This document shows, piece after piece, positions 26,552-35,824 of a stretch of DNA of 64,000 nucleotides. The notes under the pieces are model-generated. The model had not been told where the DNA came from, did no database searches, and saw nothing but the letters and a program-made list of their open reading frames with translations. The DNA comes from Ktedonobacter robiniae. Its GTDB lineage: Bacteria > Chloroflexota > Ktedonobacteria > Ktedonobacterales > Ktedonobacteraceae. The position numbers were made by a program, and so were the translations under genes. Each line of letters opens with the position of its first letter. The first letter of the stretch is position 1. The stretch lies in assembly GCF_016587375.1 (NCBI RefSeq), contig NZ_BNJG01000002.1:1798001-1862000 (forward strand), given 5' to 3'.

Positions 26552-26600
26552 CTTTTCCATAATGCTGAGTTTACTCTCAAAATTGGCCCATTTCTGTCTA

Positions 26601-26820
26601 GACAAACGGTACCACCATAAAAGCATCACCCCCTCAGTTGCAAAGACGTGGAAAGAGCAGCAGCACCAGCAACCATTCTCTCCCCCTTCGACCGTGTTGG
26701 GGTCGTGCTGGCATCCTTCCACTTCTCTCTCTGCTCCAGCGAACGCGCACTCTAAATTGGAGAGGTTTTCACCCATCACTCACATGCTGCCAGGCTTATC
26801 AACCCACCTTTCATCACTTC
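26601..26820. other. unassigned sequence right of the IS3 element
   Basis: About 220 bases with no supported gene. Translation in all frames gives no continuation of the interrupted ABM-like protein. Confidence 0.4.
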
Positions 26821-27396
26821 TTACCCTCTCTTATACGTTCCTACTAATTCGGCTGTTGCAAGCACGTGGCCTTTCAATTTCGCCAATACGTCCTCTTTTT
26901 TCATGCCTTCGGGTAACGCTAACCGTGTATCGAGGGCAAAGAGCCGAAAGACATAGTGGTGCGTGCCAGAAGGTGGACATGGTCCTTTATAGCCACGTGT
27001 GCCAAAATCGTTGACGCCCTCAGCACCTCCGAGAGAACCCTCCTGTTCCAGGATGTGCTGCGTTGAGGGAGGAAGATCATAGATGAGCCAATGCGTAAAC
27101 ACTTTCATCGGTGCATCCGGATCTTCAACCACCAGGGCGAGACTTTGTGCTTCCCTTGGCACATCGGAAATGGTAAGAGGTGGATGGTGATTAGCTCCAT
27201 CACAGGTATACTGAGATGGAATCGGTTGACCATGTTCAAAGGCAGGACTGGTGAGCTTCATAGGAGCCTCCTTTTTTCCTGTTGCCAGGCTTGGGGCGGC
27301 AAACGTCGTCGTGCTGGTACTCACGATGAATAGCGCCCCCAGGATACTACTAAGGAATAGGATATACACTTGTTTCCAGGCGGCAGAAGTGTTCAT
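26821..27396 (-). CDS. YbhB/YbcL-type PEBP (Raf kinase inhibitor-like) protein, exported
   Basis: 191 residues. A signal peptide of about 30 residues (hydrophobic VYILFLSSILGALFIVS, ending TFAAP) precedes the PEBP fold with its anion-binding signatures DPDAP, THWLIYDLP and GTHHYVFRLFALD. Bacterial members are of unclear function. The ATG at 27396 follows GGGAGG; the longer frame upstream has no ribosome site. Export to the cell surface is predicted. Confidence 0.85.
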   Translation of the reverse strand: MNTSAAWKQVYILFLSSILGALFIVSTSTTTFAAPSLATGKKEAPMKLTSPAFEHGQPIPSQYTCDGANHHPPLTISDVPREAQSLALVVEDPDAPMKVFTHWLIYDLPPSTQHILEQEGSLGGAEGVNDFGTRGYKGPCPPSGTHHYVFRLFALDTRLALPEGMKKEDVLAKLKGHVLATAELVGTYKRG

Positions 27397-27635
27397 GACG
27401 ATCTTTTCCTCCCGACGGTCCTCCTCCATCCATGCTGATATCCGTCTTCTCGCTGATTTGGACATGGGTGCAGAAACGTACGAACTCCTCTGTAGAACCA
27501 ACTTCCATTCTGCCTACACGCTCTCGACCAATAGAAAGATGCAGCTTCCGTGATATAGAAGAAATCATGGACAAAATCTACAGATGCTTTCTATCTGTTG
27601 TATGATTACAGGGAAATACATACGGAGGTTCTAGC

Positions 27636-28613
27636 TTGAAGTTTCTTGTTACCGGCGGGGCCGGATATATTGGTAGTGTCATGACCAAGCAACTGGTGGA
27701 GGCTAGACATGAGGTCACTGTGCTGGATAACTTCACCAAGGGTCATCACCAGGCAGTGCTGCCCCAGGTCAAACTGGTGGAGGGCGAGTTGCTCAATGCC
27801 CAGCGACTCAAAGAGGTCTTCAAGGATGGCTTCGATGGCGTGCTGCATTTCGCGGCCCTCTCGCTGGTGGGCGAGTCGGTGACGCAGCCAGAGCGCTATT
27901 ATCGTAATAACGTCGTGGGCACACTCAACCTGCTCGACGCCATGCGCGAGGCGGGCGTGAAGCGCCTGGTCTTCTCATCAACGGCGGCTGTCTATGGCGC
28001 ACCAGAGGAAACTCCCATCCTGGAGACCGCGCAACCCAGACCAACTAATCCCTATGGCGGCTCCAAGCTGGCTGTGGACCAGATGATAGGCTTTGAGGCC
28101 GCGGCACATGGCCTGGCTGCTGTCAGCCTGCGTTATTTCAATGTTGCCGGCGCCAGTGGCGAGCTGGGCGAGGTGCATAATCCTGAGACGCACCTGATCC
28201 CGCTTGTGCTCCAGGCGGCGGCAGGGACCCGCGAAGCAGTCCAGATCTATGGCACGGACTATCCAACCCCTGATGGTACGGCAATTCGCGACTATATCCA
28301 TGTCGAGGACCTGGCACGAGCGCATATCCTGGCCCTTACTCATGCCCAGCCAGGGAAACACGAAATCTACAACCTGGGCAACGGCAAGGGCTTTTCGGTC
28401 CGCGAGGTCATCGAGACCGCACGTCAGGTGACGGGCAAACCCATCAAGGCTATCGAGACTGATCGGCGCGCGGGCGATCCTCCTGTACTGGTTGCCTCCA
28501 GCGAGAAGGCCCAGCACGATCTCGGTTGGAAGCCACAAAAGCCGGAACTGGCGCGCATGATAGCCGATGCCTGGAACTGGCTCCAGACCCATCCCCAGGG
28601 TTATCACGATTAA
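27636..28613 (+). CDS. galE: UDP-glucose 4-epimerase
   Basis: 325 residues, full length. Rossmann motif GGAGYIGS at the N-terminus binds NAD; the catalytic Ser-Tyr-Lys set is in the FSSTAAVYG and NPYGGSKLA segments; PDGTAIRDYIHVEDLA is the typical epimerase signature. It interconverts UDP-glucose and UDP-galactose for galactose use and cell-wall sugars. Start is a TTG with GGAGG eight bases upstream. It is monocistronic. Confidence 0.93.
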   Translation: MKFLVTGGAGYIGSVMTKQLVEARHEVTVLDNFTKGHHQAVLPQVKLVEGELLNAQRLKEVFKDGFDGVLHFAALSLVGESVTQPERYYRNNVVGTLNLLDAMREAGVKRLVFSSTAAVYGAPEETPILETAQPRPTNPYGGSKLAVDQMIGFEAAAHGLAAVSLRYFNVAGASGELGEVHNPETHLIPLVLQAAAGTREAVQIYGTDYPTPDGTAIRDYIHVEDLARAHILALTHAQPGKHEIYNLGNGKGFSVREVIETARQVTGKPIKAIETDRRAGDPPVLVASSEKAQHDLGWKPQKPELARMIADAWNWLQTHPQGYHD

Positions 28614-28817
28614 TATATGCCATTGGTCTGCTTGCGGGTATTCGTTCGCAACCAGATCAATGGCGTATAATGCGCAAGTGGGAAACAAATTCATTATGGA
28701 TCGTATTCACGTACAACCACATCCAATATAAGTCCTGCTGGCTCGACAGGCCGTGCGTGCACCTCCTGTATCCACCTTCTCTGATGATGGGTGTTTTTTA
28801 GACAGGAGGATATTTAC

Positions 28818-30050
28818 ATGTCTTTTTTTAGGCGCTTCGTGCCGGGGCGCTCACTGCTCTCTATGCCAACACTTCGCTGGCTGGTTATCTCGCGCTTCTT
28901 CAGTAATTTATTCTTCTACTCGACCACGCTGGTCCTCTTTCAGCAGCAGCGAGGGCTTAATTTTACCGAGATGTTTCTGATGGAGGCGATTCTCTCGGCT
29001 AGCATCTGGCTAGCTGACGTTCCAACTAGCATCTGGTCGGAGCGCATTGGCTATTCCAGGATGATTCTGCTTGGGCGCGCTATTGGCCTGGTGGGGATGC
29101 TAGTCTTCGTGCTCGCACATGGGTTCTGGCTCTTTGCCTGTGCTGAAGTGCTGGGGGGTGTGGCTTTTGCCTGTGTTTCCGGTTGCGAAAGTGCCCTGGT
29201 TTACGCTGCTTTACCTGCTCATGAGAGAAGCAGGCAAGGGGGAGAGGCTTTCGCACTGCTCGCCAGCGCGTCGAGCGCGGGATTCTTTCTAGGCCTGCTG
29301 ACGGGTAGCTTTCTGGGTGCTGCCAGTCCCTTGCTTGCGGTTATGGCGAGCCTCGTACCCTCCCTGTTCGCGTTCCTTGCGGCATTTCGTATATGGCACT
29401 ATGCCCCAGCTTCTAGAATTACGGAGAGCAGTGAGCAGGTGCAAGTCAGGCAGGTGTTACAACGTGCCTGGAAGACCGTGCGTTCTCAACCTGTCCTCAC
29501 GCTCTTGAGCCTGTGGGGGTCAGCGAATTTCGCGCTGACAAATGCAGTCTTCTGGTATAATCAGCCCTACTTTCAACGAGCGGGTATTCCAGTTGCCCTA
29601 TTTGGGCCGCTAACAGCCGCCGCACTCGGCTTGCAGTTGCTCATTCTCCTACGCCTGGCAGCTATACACAAGCTATTGGGCACACGTCTCTTGCTGGCCT
29701 GTTCCTGCTTCTTCCCTGGGCTCTGCTACCTGCTCTTACCATGGGCGACTCATAGCTGGTTATTTACCCTCCTGTTAATCGCGGGCGTGATCATCATTTC
29801 CGCCTGGCAGGAGCCTGTGATAGCACAAGAGGTGAATAGGCGTATCGCAGACACTACCAGGGCGACCACGCTCTCCGCGCTCTCCCTGGTTGGCTCGCTG
29901 GGGAAAAGTACCCTGGACCCGCTTATAGGGCGCCTGGGAGATAGCGGGCTGGCGTGGGTAGGCATTGGCCTGGGAGGGGCGTTACTTCTCTTGAGTATTG
30001 TCGCCCTGCTGCTTCCTCTTCGTTCCCACAGACAAGAGCATGGGCAGTAA
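28818..30050 (+). CDS. MFS transporter
   Basis: 410 residues with about twelve hydrophobic segments in two halves, and a cytoplasmic loop near residue 195. The loop between helices 2 and 3 reads DVPTSIWSERIGYSRM, a variant of the family's GxxxDRxGRR motif. Likely an efflux or uptake permease driven by proton exchange; substrate unknown. The ATG at 28818 has AGGAGG eight bases upstream. Confidence 0.85.
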   Translation: MSFFRRFVPGRSLLSMPTLRWLVISRFFSNLFFYSTTLVLFQQQRGLNFTEMFLMEAILSASIWLADVPTSIWSERIGYSRMILLGRAIGLVGMLVFVLAHGFWLFACAEVLGGVAFACVSGCESALVYAALPAHERSRQGGEAFALLASASSAGFFLGLLTGSFLGAASPLLAVMASLVPSLFAFLAAFRIWHYAPASRITESSEQVQVRQVLQRAWKTVRSQPVLTLLSLWGSANFALTNAVFWYNQPYFQRAGIPVALFGPLTAAALGLQLLILLRLAAIHKLLGTRLLLACSCFFPGLCYLLLPWATHSWLFTLLLIAGVIIISAWQEPVIAQEVNRRIADTTRATTLSALSLVGSLGKSTLDPLIGRLGDSGLAWVGIGLGGALLLLSIVALLLPLRSHRQEHGQ

Positions 30051-30105
30051 GGGTCACAATAGCCAGGAGATGCCTGTCTAGCTATATGTCCCAATTACTT
30101 TTTTT

Positions 30106-31080
30106 CTATGAGCTTACCTGGTGGCCGGTGAGCACCATCACCAGGATAAAGCCAGCATAGAGCACGAGCAGGAAGGCTCCTGTCAAGCGCCCCAGGCGCC
30201 CACGCCAGATGAAGCTAAGCAACAGCAAATGAGCCAGGATCATAGCGGGTAGCGAGATCATCAATTGATGGAGATCTACTGGGAGTGGGCGCACCAGGGC
30301 TGCCAGGCCAAGGGTAACTAGCAGGTTATAGGCGAACGACCCTAGCACACCACCCACCAGGACCTCCGCTTGCCTCTTACGTGCCGCCGTGATCCCCAGG
30401 GCGATCATCTCGCTCGCGGTCGCCAGGGAGACAAGCGTGGCTCCAATAACGTGCTGGCTCAGACCAACAACCTGTGTCAGGGCTTCCGCGCCCCACACGA
30501 TGGCTGGTCCTCCCAGAGCCATCCCCAGCAAGCCACCCCCAACGAGTCCTAGCGGTCGCCAGAGCTTCTGCCTGGGCACTTGTTGATTGTCATCATCGTC
30601 GTCATCTTCACGTTTCTGAAAGCGCTCGATGGCCTGGCGATCTACCCGGAGCAATAACCATGTGTAGCCGACAAAGACAACGAGGAGCAGCAGGCCAGCC
30701 AGGCGAGATATAGTTCCCAGAAAAAGCAGACCGATTGGTAGCAGCGAGATAAGGGTGGCAATGACGGCCTGACGACGCAGTTCGCGCCCAAGAACAATGG
30801 GAAAGAGGATCGCCGAGAGGCCAAGCGCGATAGTAATCATCGTGAAATTATTACCGAGGATATTGCCCAGCGCGAGCGAGGCATTCCCCTGCCCTGAAGC
30901 AATGGCCGCGGTGAGCATCTCCTCCGGCTCCAGCCCTGCCAGGATAATACCCACGACAAAGAGGCTGATGCCAGCCAGACGCGCCACATCGCCAACGCCA
31001 TCCATAAACCAATCCGCGCCCTTCATAAGGGCAAGCGTTCCTATCCCCAATAGCAGGAGTGCCAATACACCAGTCAACAC
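30106..31080 (-). CDS. Na+/Ca2+ exchanger (CaCA) family-like transporter
   Basis: 324 residues, about ten hydrophobic segments. Two inverted alpha-repeats are visible: GLEPEEMLTAAIASGQGN with LGNILGNN, and GATLVSLATASEMIALGI with VGGVLGSFAYN. In typical YrbG-type exchangers these read GTSxPE and GTSLPE, so the conserved Glu remain but the GTS/P context is changed in both. A cytoplasmic acidic loop (five Asp) could be regulatory. Start is GTG with GAGGAG upstream. Ion specificity is uncertain. Confidence 0.75.
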   Translation of the reverse strand: MLTGVLALLLLGIGTLALMKGADWFMDGVGDVARLAGISLFVVGIILAGLEPEEMLTAAIASGQGNASLALGNILGNNFTMITIALGLSAILFPIVLGRELRRQAVIATLISLLPIGLLFLGTISRLAGLLLLVVFVGYTWLLLRVDRQAIERFQKREDDDDDDNQQVPRQKLWRPLGLVGGGLLGMALGGPAIVWGAEALTQVVGLSQHVIGATLVSLATASEMIALGITAARKRQAEVLVGGVLGSFAYNLLVTLGLAALVRPLPVDLHQLMISLPAMILAHLLLLSFIWRGRLGRLTGAFLLVLYAGFILVMVLTGHQVSS

Positions 31081-31184
31081 GCCGTGTTCTCCTCTTCGAT
31101 CAACTGCTTGCGCAAAGCCATGCGCAGGTCATGGAGCGCCTGAAGCGTTAGCACGCGTTTCAAGTCTTGCATTCCCGCTATGTA

Positions 31185-31469
31185 TTATGTACTGAGTACA
31201 ACCATATAATTGAAATAGCCTTGCAGGCTATAGACCGCCACATCAATAGTCCAATCACCAGCCAGTTCTCCATAAATCAGGTGCGTATCTATGTTCTCGT
31301 GGTATCTTCCCAACTCCAGGTATGCTAACAAGCGCCGCGCCACCTCATAGCTCTCTTTGTGGATATAAAGGTAGGCATCGAGCAACCGCAGTCCCTGTTG
31401 CTCCTGGCTATATTGACCTTGAAAGTAGAGGCGTGCTGGCTGCCCCAGCATTCTATCGCTCACCATCAT
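31185..31469 (-). CDS. small hypothetical protein
   Basis: 94 residues, soluble, two helices with many Leu, Tyr and Gln residues followed by a short strand-rich end. No family recognised. AAGGAGAAGGT just ahead of the ATG supports translation. Lies 104 bases downstream of nothing on its strand and upstream of the exchanger gene, so it could be the first gene of that transcript. Confidence 0.6.
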   Translation of the reverse strand: MMVSDRMLGQPARLYFQGQYSQEQQGLRLLDAYLYIHKESYEVARRLLAYLELGRYHENIDTHLIYGELAGDWTIDVAVYSLQGYFNYMVVLST

Positions 31470-31559
31470 ACCTTCTCCTTATAGCGTGTAAGGGTCTGGG
31501 CTTTGTGAACATTATAGCCTGCAGCGGTGTGTAGGAGCATGGAGCTATGGGCGTGACGC

Positions 31560-32198
31560 CTATGAAGAAAGCGTAACACCGACCCGACGCTGTTTATTGA
31601 AGCGCAGCATGCGCATTCCCTCGCGGAATCCGTACACGCTGTAGATCCAGGTCGCGATGGCAGTTCCAAGGCCACATACAAGCCACTGCATGTCAATAGT
31701 CAATCCACCTGATGTTATAGGTGTTGCTGGGACGGCAAACAGCGCCACAAGCGCGACCAGGCAGGTCCATGAGGCGAGCCAGTAGTCGATGTGCCTGTTA
31801 AAGATAAGCGCGAAGGGGTAGAAATGCACGCCAACAATCAGGGCAATGATCGGAATAAGGATCTCAGTATGGCCGATTATATTGCAAATCGCTGATGCAA
31901 CACCAATGAAAACGCCTTCCAGCCCAAAGGTGATGCCATACCACTTGCCCATATTTCGGCCTTGTGCCTGCTGCTCAGCTGTCGCGACAGGAAATTGCCG
32001 CGCTGCGATGAGCAGGTAGATCCCCGCGATAAGCTGTATGATGCCAGTGAGCCACACAAGAGGCGAGAGGAAGGCATTGCCCCAGCCATTCAAGGAACCT
32101 ACAGCCAGCGAGGCCCAGCCGGTGCTAAAGAAAGCCATCACCAAGACTCCAGATGCGGCTCCAATCATGGCAGCCCTGGGAATAGAGTGATCCTGCAC
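31560..32198 (-). CDS. polytopic membrane protein, unknown function
   Basis: 212 residues with six or seven hydrophobic segments and short loops. Conserved-looking features are ICNIIGHTEILIPIIALIVG and HFYPFALIFNRHIDYW in the second half. It resembles an unnamed integral-membrane family; no transport motif known to me fits. Start is a GTG at 32198 with AAGGAG ten bases upstream. Confidence 0.7.
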   Translation of the reverse strand: MQDHSIPRAAMIGAASGVLVMAFFSTGWASLAVGSLNGWGNAFLSPLVWLTGIIQLIAGIYLLIAARQFPVATAEQQAQGRNMGKWYGITFGLEGVFIGVASAICNIIGHTEILIPIIALIVGVHFYPFALIFNRHIDYWLASWTCLVALVALFAVPATPITSGGLTIDMQWLVCGLGTAIATWIYSVYGFREGMRMLRFNKQRRVGVTLSS

Positions 32199-32294
32199 GA
32201 AAGGTTTCTCCTTCTACAAATGCACAGCAATTTTTGTTCTGTTTATCCTATCACATATTCTCTCTTTGATGTCTGTGCCTGCTTACTTTCCCTT

Positions 32295-32312
32295 TGTGCC
32301 GCAGGCACGAAG
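32295..32312. repeat. mini-hairpin GTGCC-GCA-GGCAC
   Basis: A small stem with loop GCA in the gap before the acetyltransferase gene, a variant of the GCGCC-GCA-GGCGC hairpins at 5675-5687 and 38535-38547. Here no long palindrome accompanies it. Confidence 0.4.
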
Positions 32313-32439
32313 GGGTATGGTGTATGGGAGCAAAAAGATCAGCAGGTGCCAGTCTAAACAGATTGAGCTGGAAGCGCTGATCTATATCTCCTCTGGAAAG
32401 GTGAGATGCAAGTCAGCGCTCAAACCGGTGCGCGCTTGG

Positions 32440-33363
32440 CTACAAAGATTTGAAGTAGGAGAGCCATGTCTCAAACGTTTGAAATCCCACCGACTCATAC
32501 AAACGCACTGCACCAGTGGGATTAGCCGCATCGACACTAATGTATGCCTTGATCATCCCAAGAGCACGCAGTGTACGCAAATTCTGGAGGAGGAGTGCAC
32601 GACCAAGTCCAAGGCCACGATGTAATGGATGGGTTCCGAGGCCATCGATAAAGCCAACAACTTCATCATTTCCTTCGCGTTTCATGGGCTCAATGCTGGC
32701 AGTACAAAAGCTGGCCAGGGTGCCGTCAGGGGCCACCGCCAGGAGATCGATCTCAGGCCGATAGTTAGGGTCAAGCTTCTCCGCATGCAATTCCTCACTG
32801 GTAATTGGGAGGGAGTTCCAGTGTTCTCGAAACGCCACATTATGCAAATCAGTAAAGTCTTCGATATCTGCCAATGTCGCGGTGCGAATCGTGTAGCCAC
32901 TGGGTACTTCTGGATCTGGTGGAATCTCATGTAGCGCTCGTTTCATGGTGAAGAAATAGCGTTCACGAGTAAAGTTGTTCGCTTCCAGAAACTGAAAACG
33001 AGCGGGATGATCCGCACGCGACGCGGTAAACAGACGACATGCACGATCCGTACGCTGCTGCAAGGTCTCCTGCTCAGCCCACTGTAAAGCACTCGCCTCG
33101 ATACCCTGACCCATGGCTGTTGGCCGAAGGTAATACCAGTACCGGCCTTCTGTCAGACTCTCTGTCTCATTAAAGTGGAGCCGCGCAAACCCTTGCATGT
33201 TGCCAGCATCATCAAGCCATACCTGGAATCGTTCGGTAGCCTGGTTTTTTTGGAGCGCGTGGCGATGAAGATCGAGATCAACCGTATCTGCAGTTTCACA
33301 AATACGGAGGAGTTCATCAATACGAACAAAATCATCTGGCAACAGAACCAGGCGAGAAATCAT
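32440..33363 (-). CDS. tandem GNAT acetyltransferase
   Basis: 307 residues made of two GNAT folds. The C-terminal one (about 160-307) has the acetyl-CoA loop HPLHRGLGLGRALL and ends with AVRLYESVGFQTF, as in active enzymes; the N-terminal one has the degenerate PTAMGQGIEASAL in the same place. This resembles MshD-like tandem enzymes in layout. Substrate unknown. ATG at 33363 has only a weak ribosome site. Confidence 0.8.
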   Translation of the reverse strand: MISRLVLLPDDFVRIDELLRICETADTVDLDLHRHALQKNQATERFQVWLDDAGNMQGFARLHFNETESLTEGRYWYYLRPTAMGQGIEASALQWAEQETLQQRTDRACRLFTASRADHPARFQFLEANNFTRERYFFTMKRALHEIPPDPEVPSGYTIRTATLADIEDFTDLHNVAFREHWNSLPITSEELHAEKLDPNYRPEIDLLAVAPDGTLASFCTASIEPMKREGNDEVVGFIDGLGTHPLHRGLGLGRALLLQNLRTLRALGMIKAYISVDAANPTGAVRLYESVGFQTFETWLSYFKSL

Positions 33364-33487
33364 CTACAATGCTTCCTTTATCTTCAACCATTTATTCTTG
33401 TTTATTGATGAGGTGTGAGGAAACTGTATCACACCAATAAGGAGAAAGGCAAACCATTGGCGCGTGAGAAGCTGAAGTGGTGAATTG

Positions 33488-33516
33488 TTGACAACTAACG
33501 TTAGTTACGTTATGAT
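33488..33516 (+). promoter_or_regulatory. consensus promoter with 14-bp palindromic operator in spacer
   Basis: TTGACA (33488-33493), a 17-base spacer, TATGAT (33511-33516). Nearly the whole spacer is the perfect palindrome AACTAACGTTAGTT (33493-33506), so a dimeric repressor bound there would block RNA polymerase. It drives the gene at 33551 and probably the following two. Confidence 0.75.
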
Positions 33517-33550
33517 CCAGGGGAGATGATGTAATGAAACGAGGAAGTTT

Positions 33551-34108
33551 ATGGCTCTTTTTACTGATGCCCTTGTGCAAGAGATCGCGGCCCTGGTCCG
33601 CCAGCGTTATCGTGAACTGGGGATGGCGTTGGGTGAGCCGGAGTTGCCTGCGGGTCAGAGGTGGTTGGATGAGGGAAGTTCCCTGTGGCAGGAGCTAGAT
33701 CTGTTGATACGCATTGCTAATGGAGAGTATGCGCGTATGCGCGCGACCAGGGATGAGATTCAGCGCGCCGAGGTGGCGCTGGGTCACCTCCTGGATCTCC
33801 TGTTGGGAAACGCACTGCGCTCCAAAACTAGCTTTCCTGCTGGCTTCTGGCAGACAGATATAGGTATCCTGGTCTCGCGTGTGCGCTGGTGGATCTCGGT
33901 CGATGACCTGATTACGATCAGTAATGCGGCTGCACTGGCCTTTGGCGAGAATACCCAGGCCAACCGGATGCGTATTGGGCGAGCGATTGAGAGTGGCTTG
34001 CTGGAGTGGATTCCCGATCCCTCTGTGGCTAATCCCCAGCAAAATAAGCGCGTGCTTCGCACCCAGGTGGAGCGCCTGGGTGCTCAACGCCGACTTTTAG
34101 AAGAATAA
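33551..34108 (+). CDS. hypothetical protein, first gene of DUF3291 operon
   Basis: 185 residues, largely helical and charged, no membrane segment. The middle (VRWWISVDDLITISNAAALA then TQANRMRIGRAIESGLLEW) could contain a helix-turn-helix that binds DNA, but no family was recognised. It starts 34 bases after a strong promoter with a palindromic operator; it may itself bind that operator. GAGGAAG precedes the ATG. Confidence 0.65.
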   Translation: MALFTDALVQEIAALVRQRYRELGMALGEPELPAGQRWLDEGSSLWQELDLLIRIANGEYARMRATRDEIQRAEVALGHLLDLLLGNALRSKTSFPAGFWQTDIGILVSRVRWWISVDDLITISNAAALAFGENTQANRMRIGRAIESGLLEWIPDPSVANPQQNKRVLRTQVERLGAQRRLLEE

Positions 34109-34146
34109 ACAGATCGTTGCTTCCAGAAAGGAAAGCCAAACAATTT

Positions 34147-34638
34147 ATGTATCATATTGCCCAGGTCAATATGGCCTACGCCCTCGCGCCGTTGGGCGAT
34201 CCACGTCTGGCCGCTTTTGCCGCTCAACTAGACCAAATCTACGCGCTTGCCGAGGCCAGTCCGGGCTTTATCTGGCGCTTAAAGGCCGAGGACATTTCTT
34301 CATCTTCGCATGATCTGCCCACAGATGAGCGGCTCTTTGCGACTATATCGGTCTGGTCCTCCATCGAGGCACTCAGGGCTTTTACCTATCAGGGGGAACA
34401 CGTGCAGGTGATGCGTCGCCGGCGAGAATGGTTTGTACCCTTGAAGGGGGCCTACATCGCCCTATGGTGGGTACCAGCAGGACACACACCTGACCTGGCC
34501 GAGGTAAAAGAGCGTATGGATTATCTACGCCTGCATGGTCCAACACCCTTTGCCTTCTCCTTTAGCCAAAACTTTCCAGCTCCCGCCACGGAAGGCGACA
34601 AGGCCGAAAGCGTTGGAAGGGCGAGCATCAATGAATAA
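34147..34638 (+). CDS. DUF3291 protein
   Basis: 163 residues. The DUF3291 pattern is clear: YHIAQVNMAYALAPLGDPR at the start, PGFIWRL, ATISVWSSIEALRAF, and WWVPAGHTPDLAEVKERMDYL towards the end. This is a ferredoxin-like fold related to ABM-type monooxygenases; function unknown. The ATG at 34147 opens the domain exactly. It overlaps the GIY-YIG gene by 8 bases, so the two are coupled. Confidence 0.8.
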   Translation: MYHIAQVNMAYALAPLGDPRLAAFAAQLDQIYALAEASPGFIWRLKAEDISSSSHDLPTDERLFATISVWSSIEALRAFTYQGEHVQVMRRRREWFVPLKGAYIALWWVPAGHTPDLAEVKERMDYLRLHGPTPFAFSFSQNFPAPATEGDKAESVGRASINE

Positions 34639-34969
34639 ACGAAAAGCTCTTATCAATGAATACAAAGAACGCAAGCGCCGTGGTTGTGTCTATCTGATTA
34701 CGAATACCACCACAGGGCAGTATATCATAGGCTATAGCGCGAATATAGAGAGCGAGCAGAACAAGTTCCAATTTGGGCAGATGACGGGCGTCGCCTTCCA
34801 TCCCAAGCTGCGCCAGAACTGGGCGGAGCTACGCGCTCACGCCTTTACATTTAAGATATTGGAAGAGTTGGAACAAAAGCCCGGCCAGAGCCATGAAGCC
34901 TTTATGGACGATTTGCAAGCGCTTGAACAACTCTATCGTGCTACCCTTGACCCTGCACAAGAATATTGA
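34631..34969 (+). CDS. GIY-YIG nuclease-family protein
   Basis: 112 residues. The GIY-YIG core is seen as GCVYLITNTTTGQYIIGYS, with a downstream Lys/Arg-rich helix and a late Glu (EALEQLYRATL). The first triplet reads GCVY rather than GIY. Small proteins of this family may be nucleases or have lost activity. Start overlaps the DUF3291 stop (ATGAATAA), a coupling arrangement within a three-gene operon under the promoter at 33488. Confidence 0.8.
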   Translation: MNKRKALINEYKERKRRGCVYLITNTTTGQYIIGYSANIESEQNKFQFGQMTGVAFHPKLRQNWAELRAHAFTFKILEELEQKPGQSHEAFMDDLQALEQLYRATLDPAQEY

Positions 34970-34979
34970 CTTCGCCTAT

Positions 34980-35039
34980 GGTAGGAAGTAGTGGCGTGCA
35001 TTGCGGTCACTACCGTGATGCACGCCACTACTTCCTACC
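34980..35039 (+). terminator. 21-bp stem hairpin between convergent genes
   Basis: Arms 34980-35000 and 35019-35039 match perfectly; the 18-base loop holds a further CGGT/ACCG pair. Located between the GIY-YIG gene and the minus-strand SDR gene. Confidence 0.75.
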
Positions 35040-35054
35040 CCCGTCCAGGGTTAC

Positions 35055-35783
35055 TTATCGTGTGCTGCTGTCCCATTGCTGCTGTATCCGATGATAGAAG
35101 GCGGTTGGGTCAGCCGCCAGCGCGGCCTTGATCTCATGGCTCGGTTTGTCGGCAAGGACTTCCTCGCGGTCAGCAAGAATGCCCTCAATAGTAGCCTGAG
35201 CGATGTCTTGAGGCCGAGACTTGGGGCCTGGAAAGGAGGAGGCCAGCTCGGTGTCGATAAAGCCGGCGTGGACGCCGGTGACCAGCGTTCCTTGGGCTCG
35301 CAACTCTGTACGTATACTATTAGTGATAGACCAGGCAGCCGCCTTGGACGCGCTGTAGGAGCCAAGAACGGGATTCGAGAACCAGCTCACGACAGAAAGC
35401 ATATTGACGAGAGCGCCACCTCCATTCTGTTTAAGGATTGGGGCAAATGCCCGGCTTATGGCCAGCGTTCCCAGGTAGTTCGTCTCTATCTCCTGGCGCG
35501 CTTCATCTATTGACGTAGGCGCAGCATGAGAGTTTACATACGCAACGCCCGCATTGTTGATCAGAATATTGACGTCCTGGTAAGCTTGTGCGGCTGCCTC
35601 GATATCCTCCACGCTGGTCACGTCGAGCTGGATTGGCTGAATACGGGGATCATCTGTCCCTATAAGCTTCCTGGCGCCAACATACACTTTGCTTGCTCCC
35701 GCGTCAAGCAAGGCCTGAACAAAGGCTTTCCCCAGTCCACGATTACCACCAGTCACTAGAGCGATTGAACCTTCGATTTGCAT
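35055..35783 (-). CDS. short-chain dehydrogenase/reductase (SDR)
   Basis: 242 residues, classical SDR. NAD(P)-binding TGGNRGLGKAF at the N-terminus, NNAGVA strand 4 motif, and catalytic Ser with YSASKAA. Substrate unknown; members act on small alcohols or carbonyls. The ATG at 35783 with AAAGGG upstream opens the domain; a longer frame to 35810 is less likely. It lies downstream of a TetR gene with a 40-bp palindrome between them, which probably makes it the regulator's target. Confidence 0.88.
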   Translation of the reverse strand: MQIEGSIALVTGGNRGLGKAFVQALLDAGASKVYVGARKLIGTDDPRIQPIQLDVTSVEDIEAAAQAYQDVNILINNAGVAYVNSHAAPTSIDEARQEIETNYLGTLAISRAFAPILKQNGGGALVNMLSVVSWFSNPVLGSYSASKAAAWSITNSIRTELRAQGTLVTGVHAGFIDTELASSFPGPKSRPQDIAQATIEGILADREEVLADKPSHEIKAALAADPTAFYHRIQQQWDSSTR

Positions 35784-35824
35784 AGCCGTTTCCCTTTTGT
35801 AACTAATCACACTATCGATCTAAC

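Larger units (their letters stand above)
25373..26600 (+). mobile_element. IS3-family insertion sequence
   Basis: About 1.2 kb with two overlapping-type transposase frames. Imperfect terminal repeats are proposed: TGGACAGGGA at 25373-25382 and its partner TTTCTGTCTA at 26591-26600 (reverse complement TAGACAGAAA). No clear target duplication was identified. The ends are judged by eye and may be off by several bases. The element cuts an ABM-like gene on its left. Confidence 0.6.

Noticed and set aside
33488..33516. A phage-type attachment site because of the perfect palindrome.
   Set aside because: The palindrome fills a consensus promoter spacer exactly, which is better explained by an operator.
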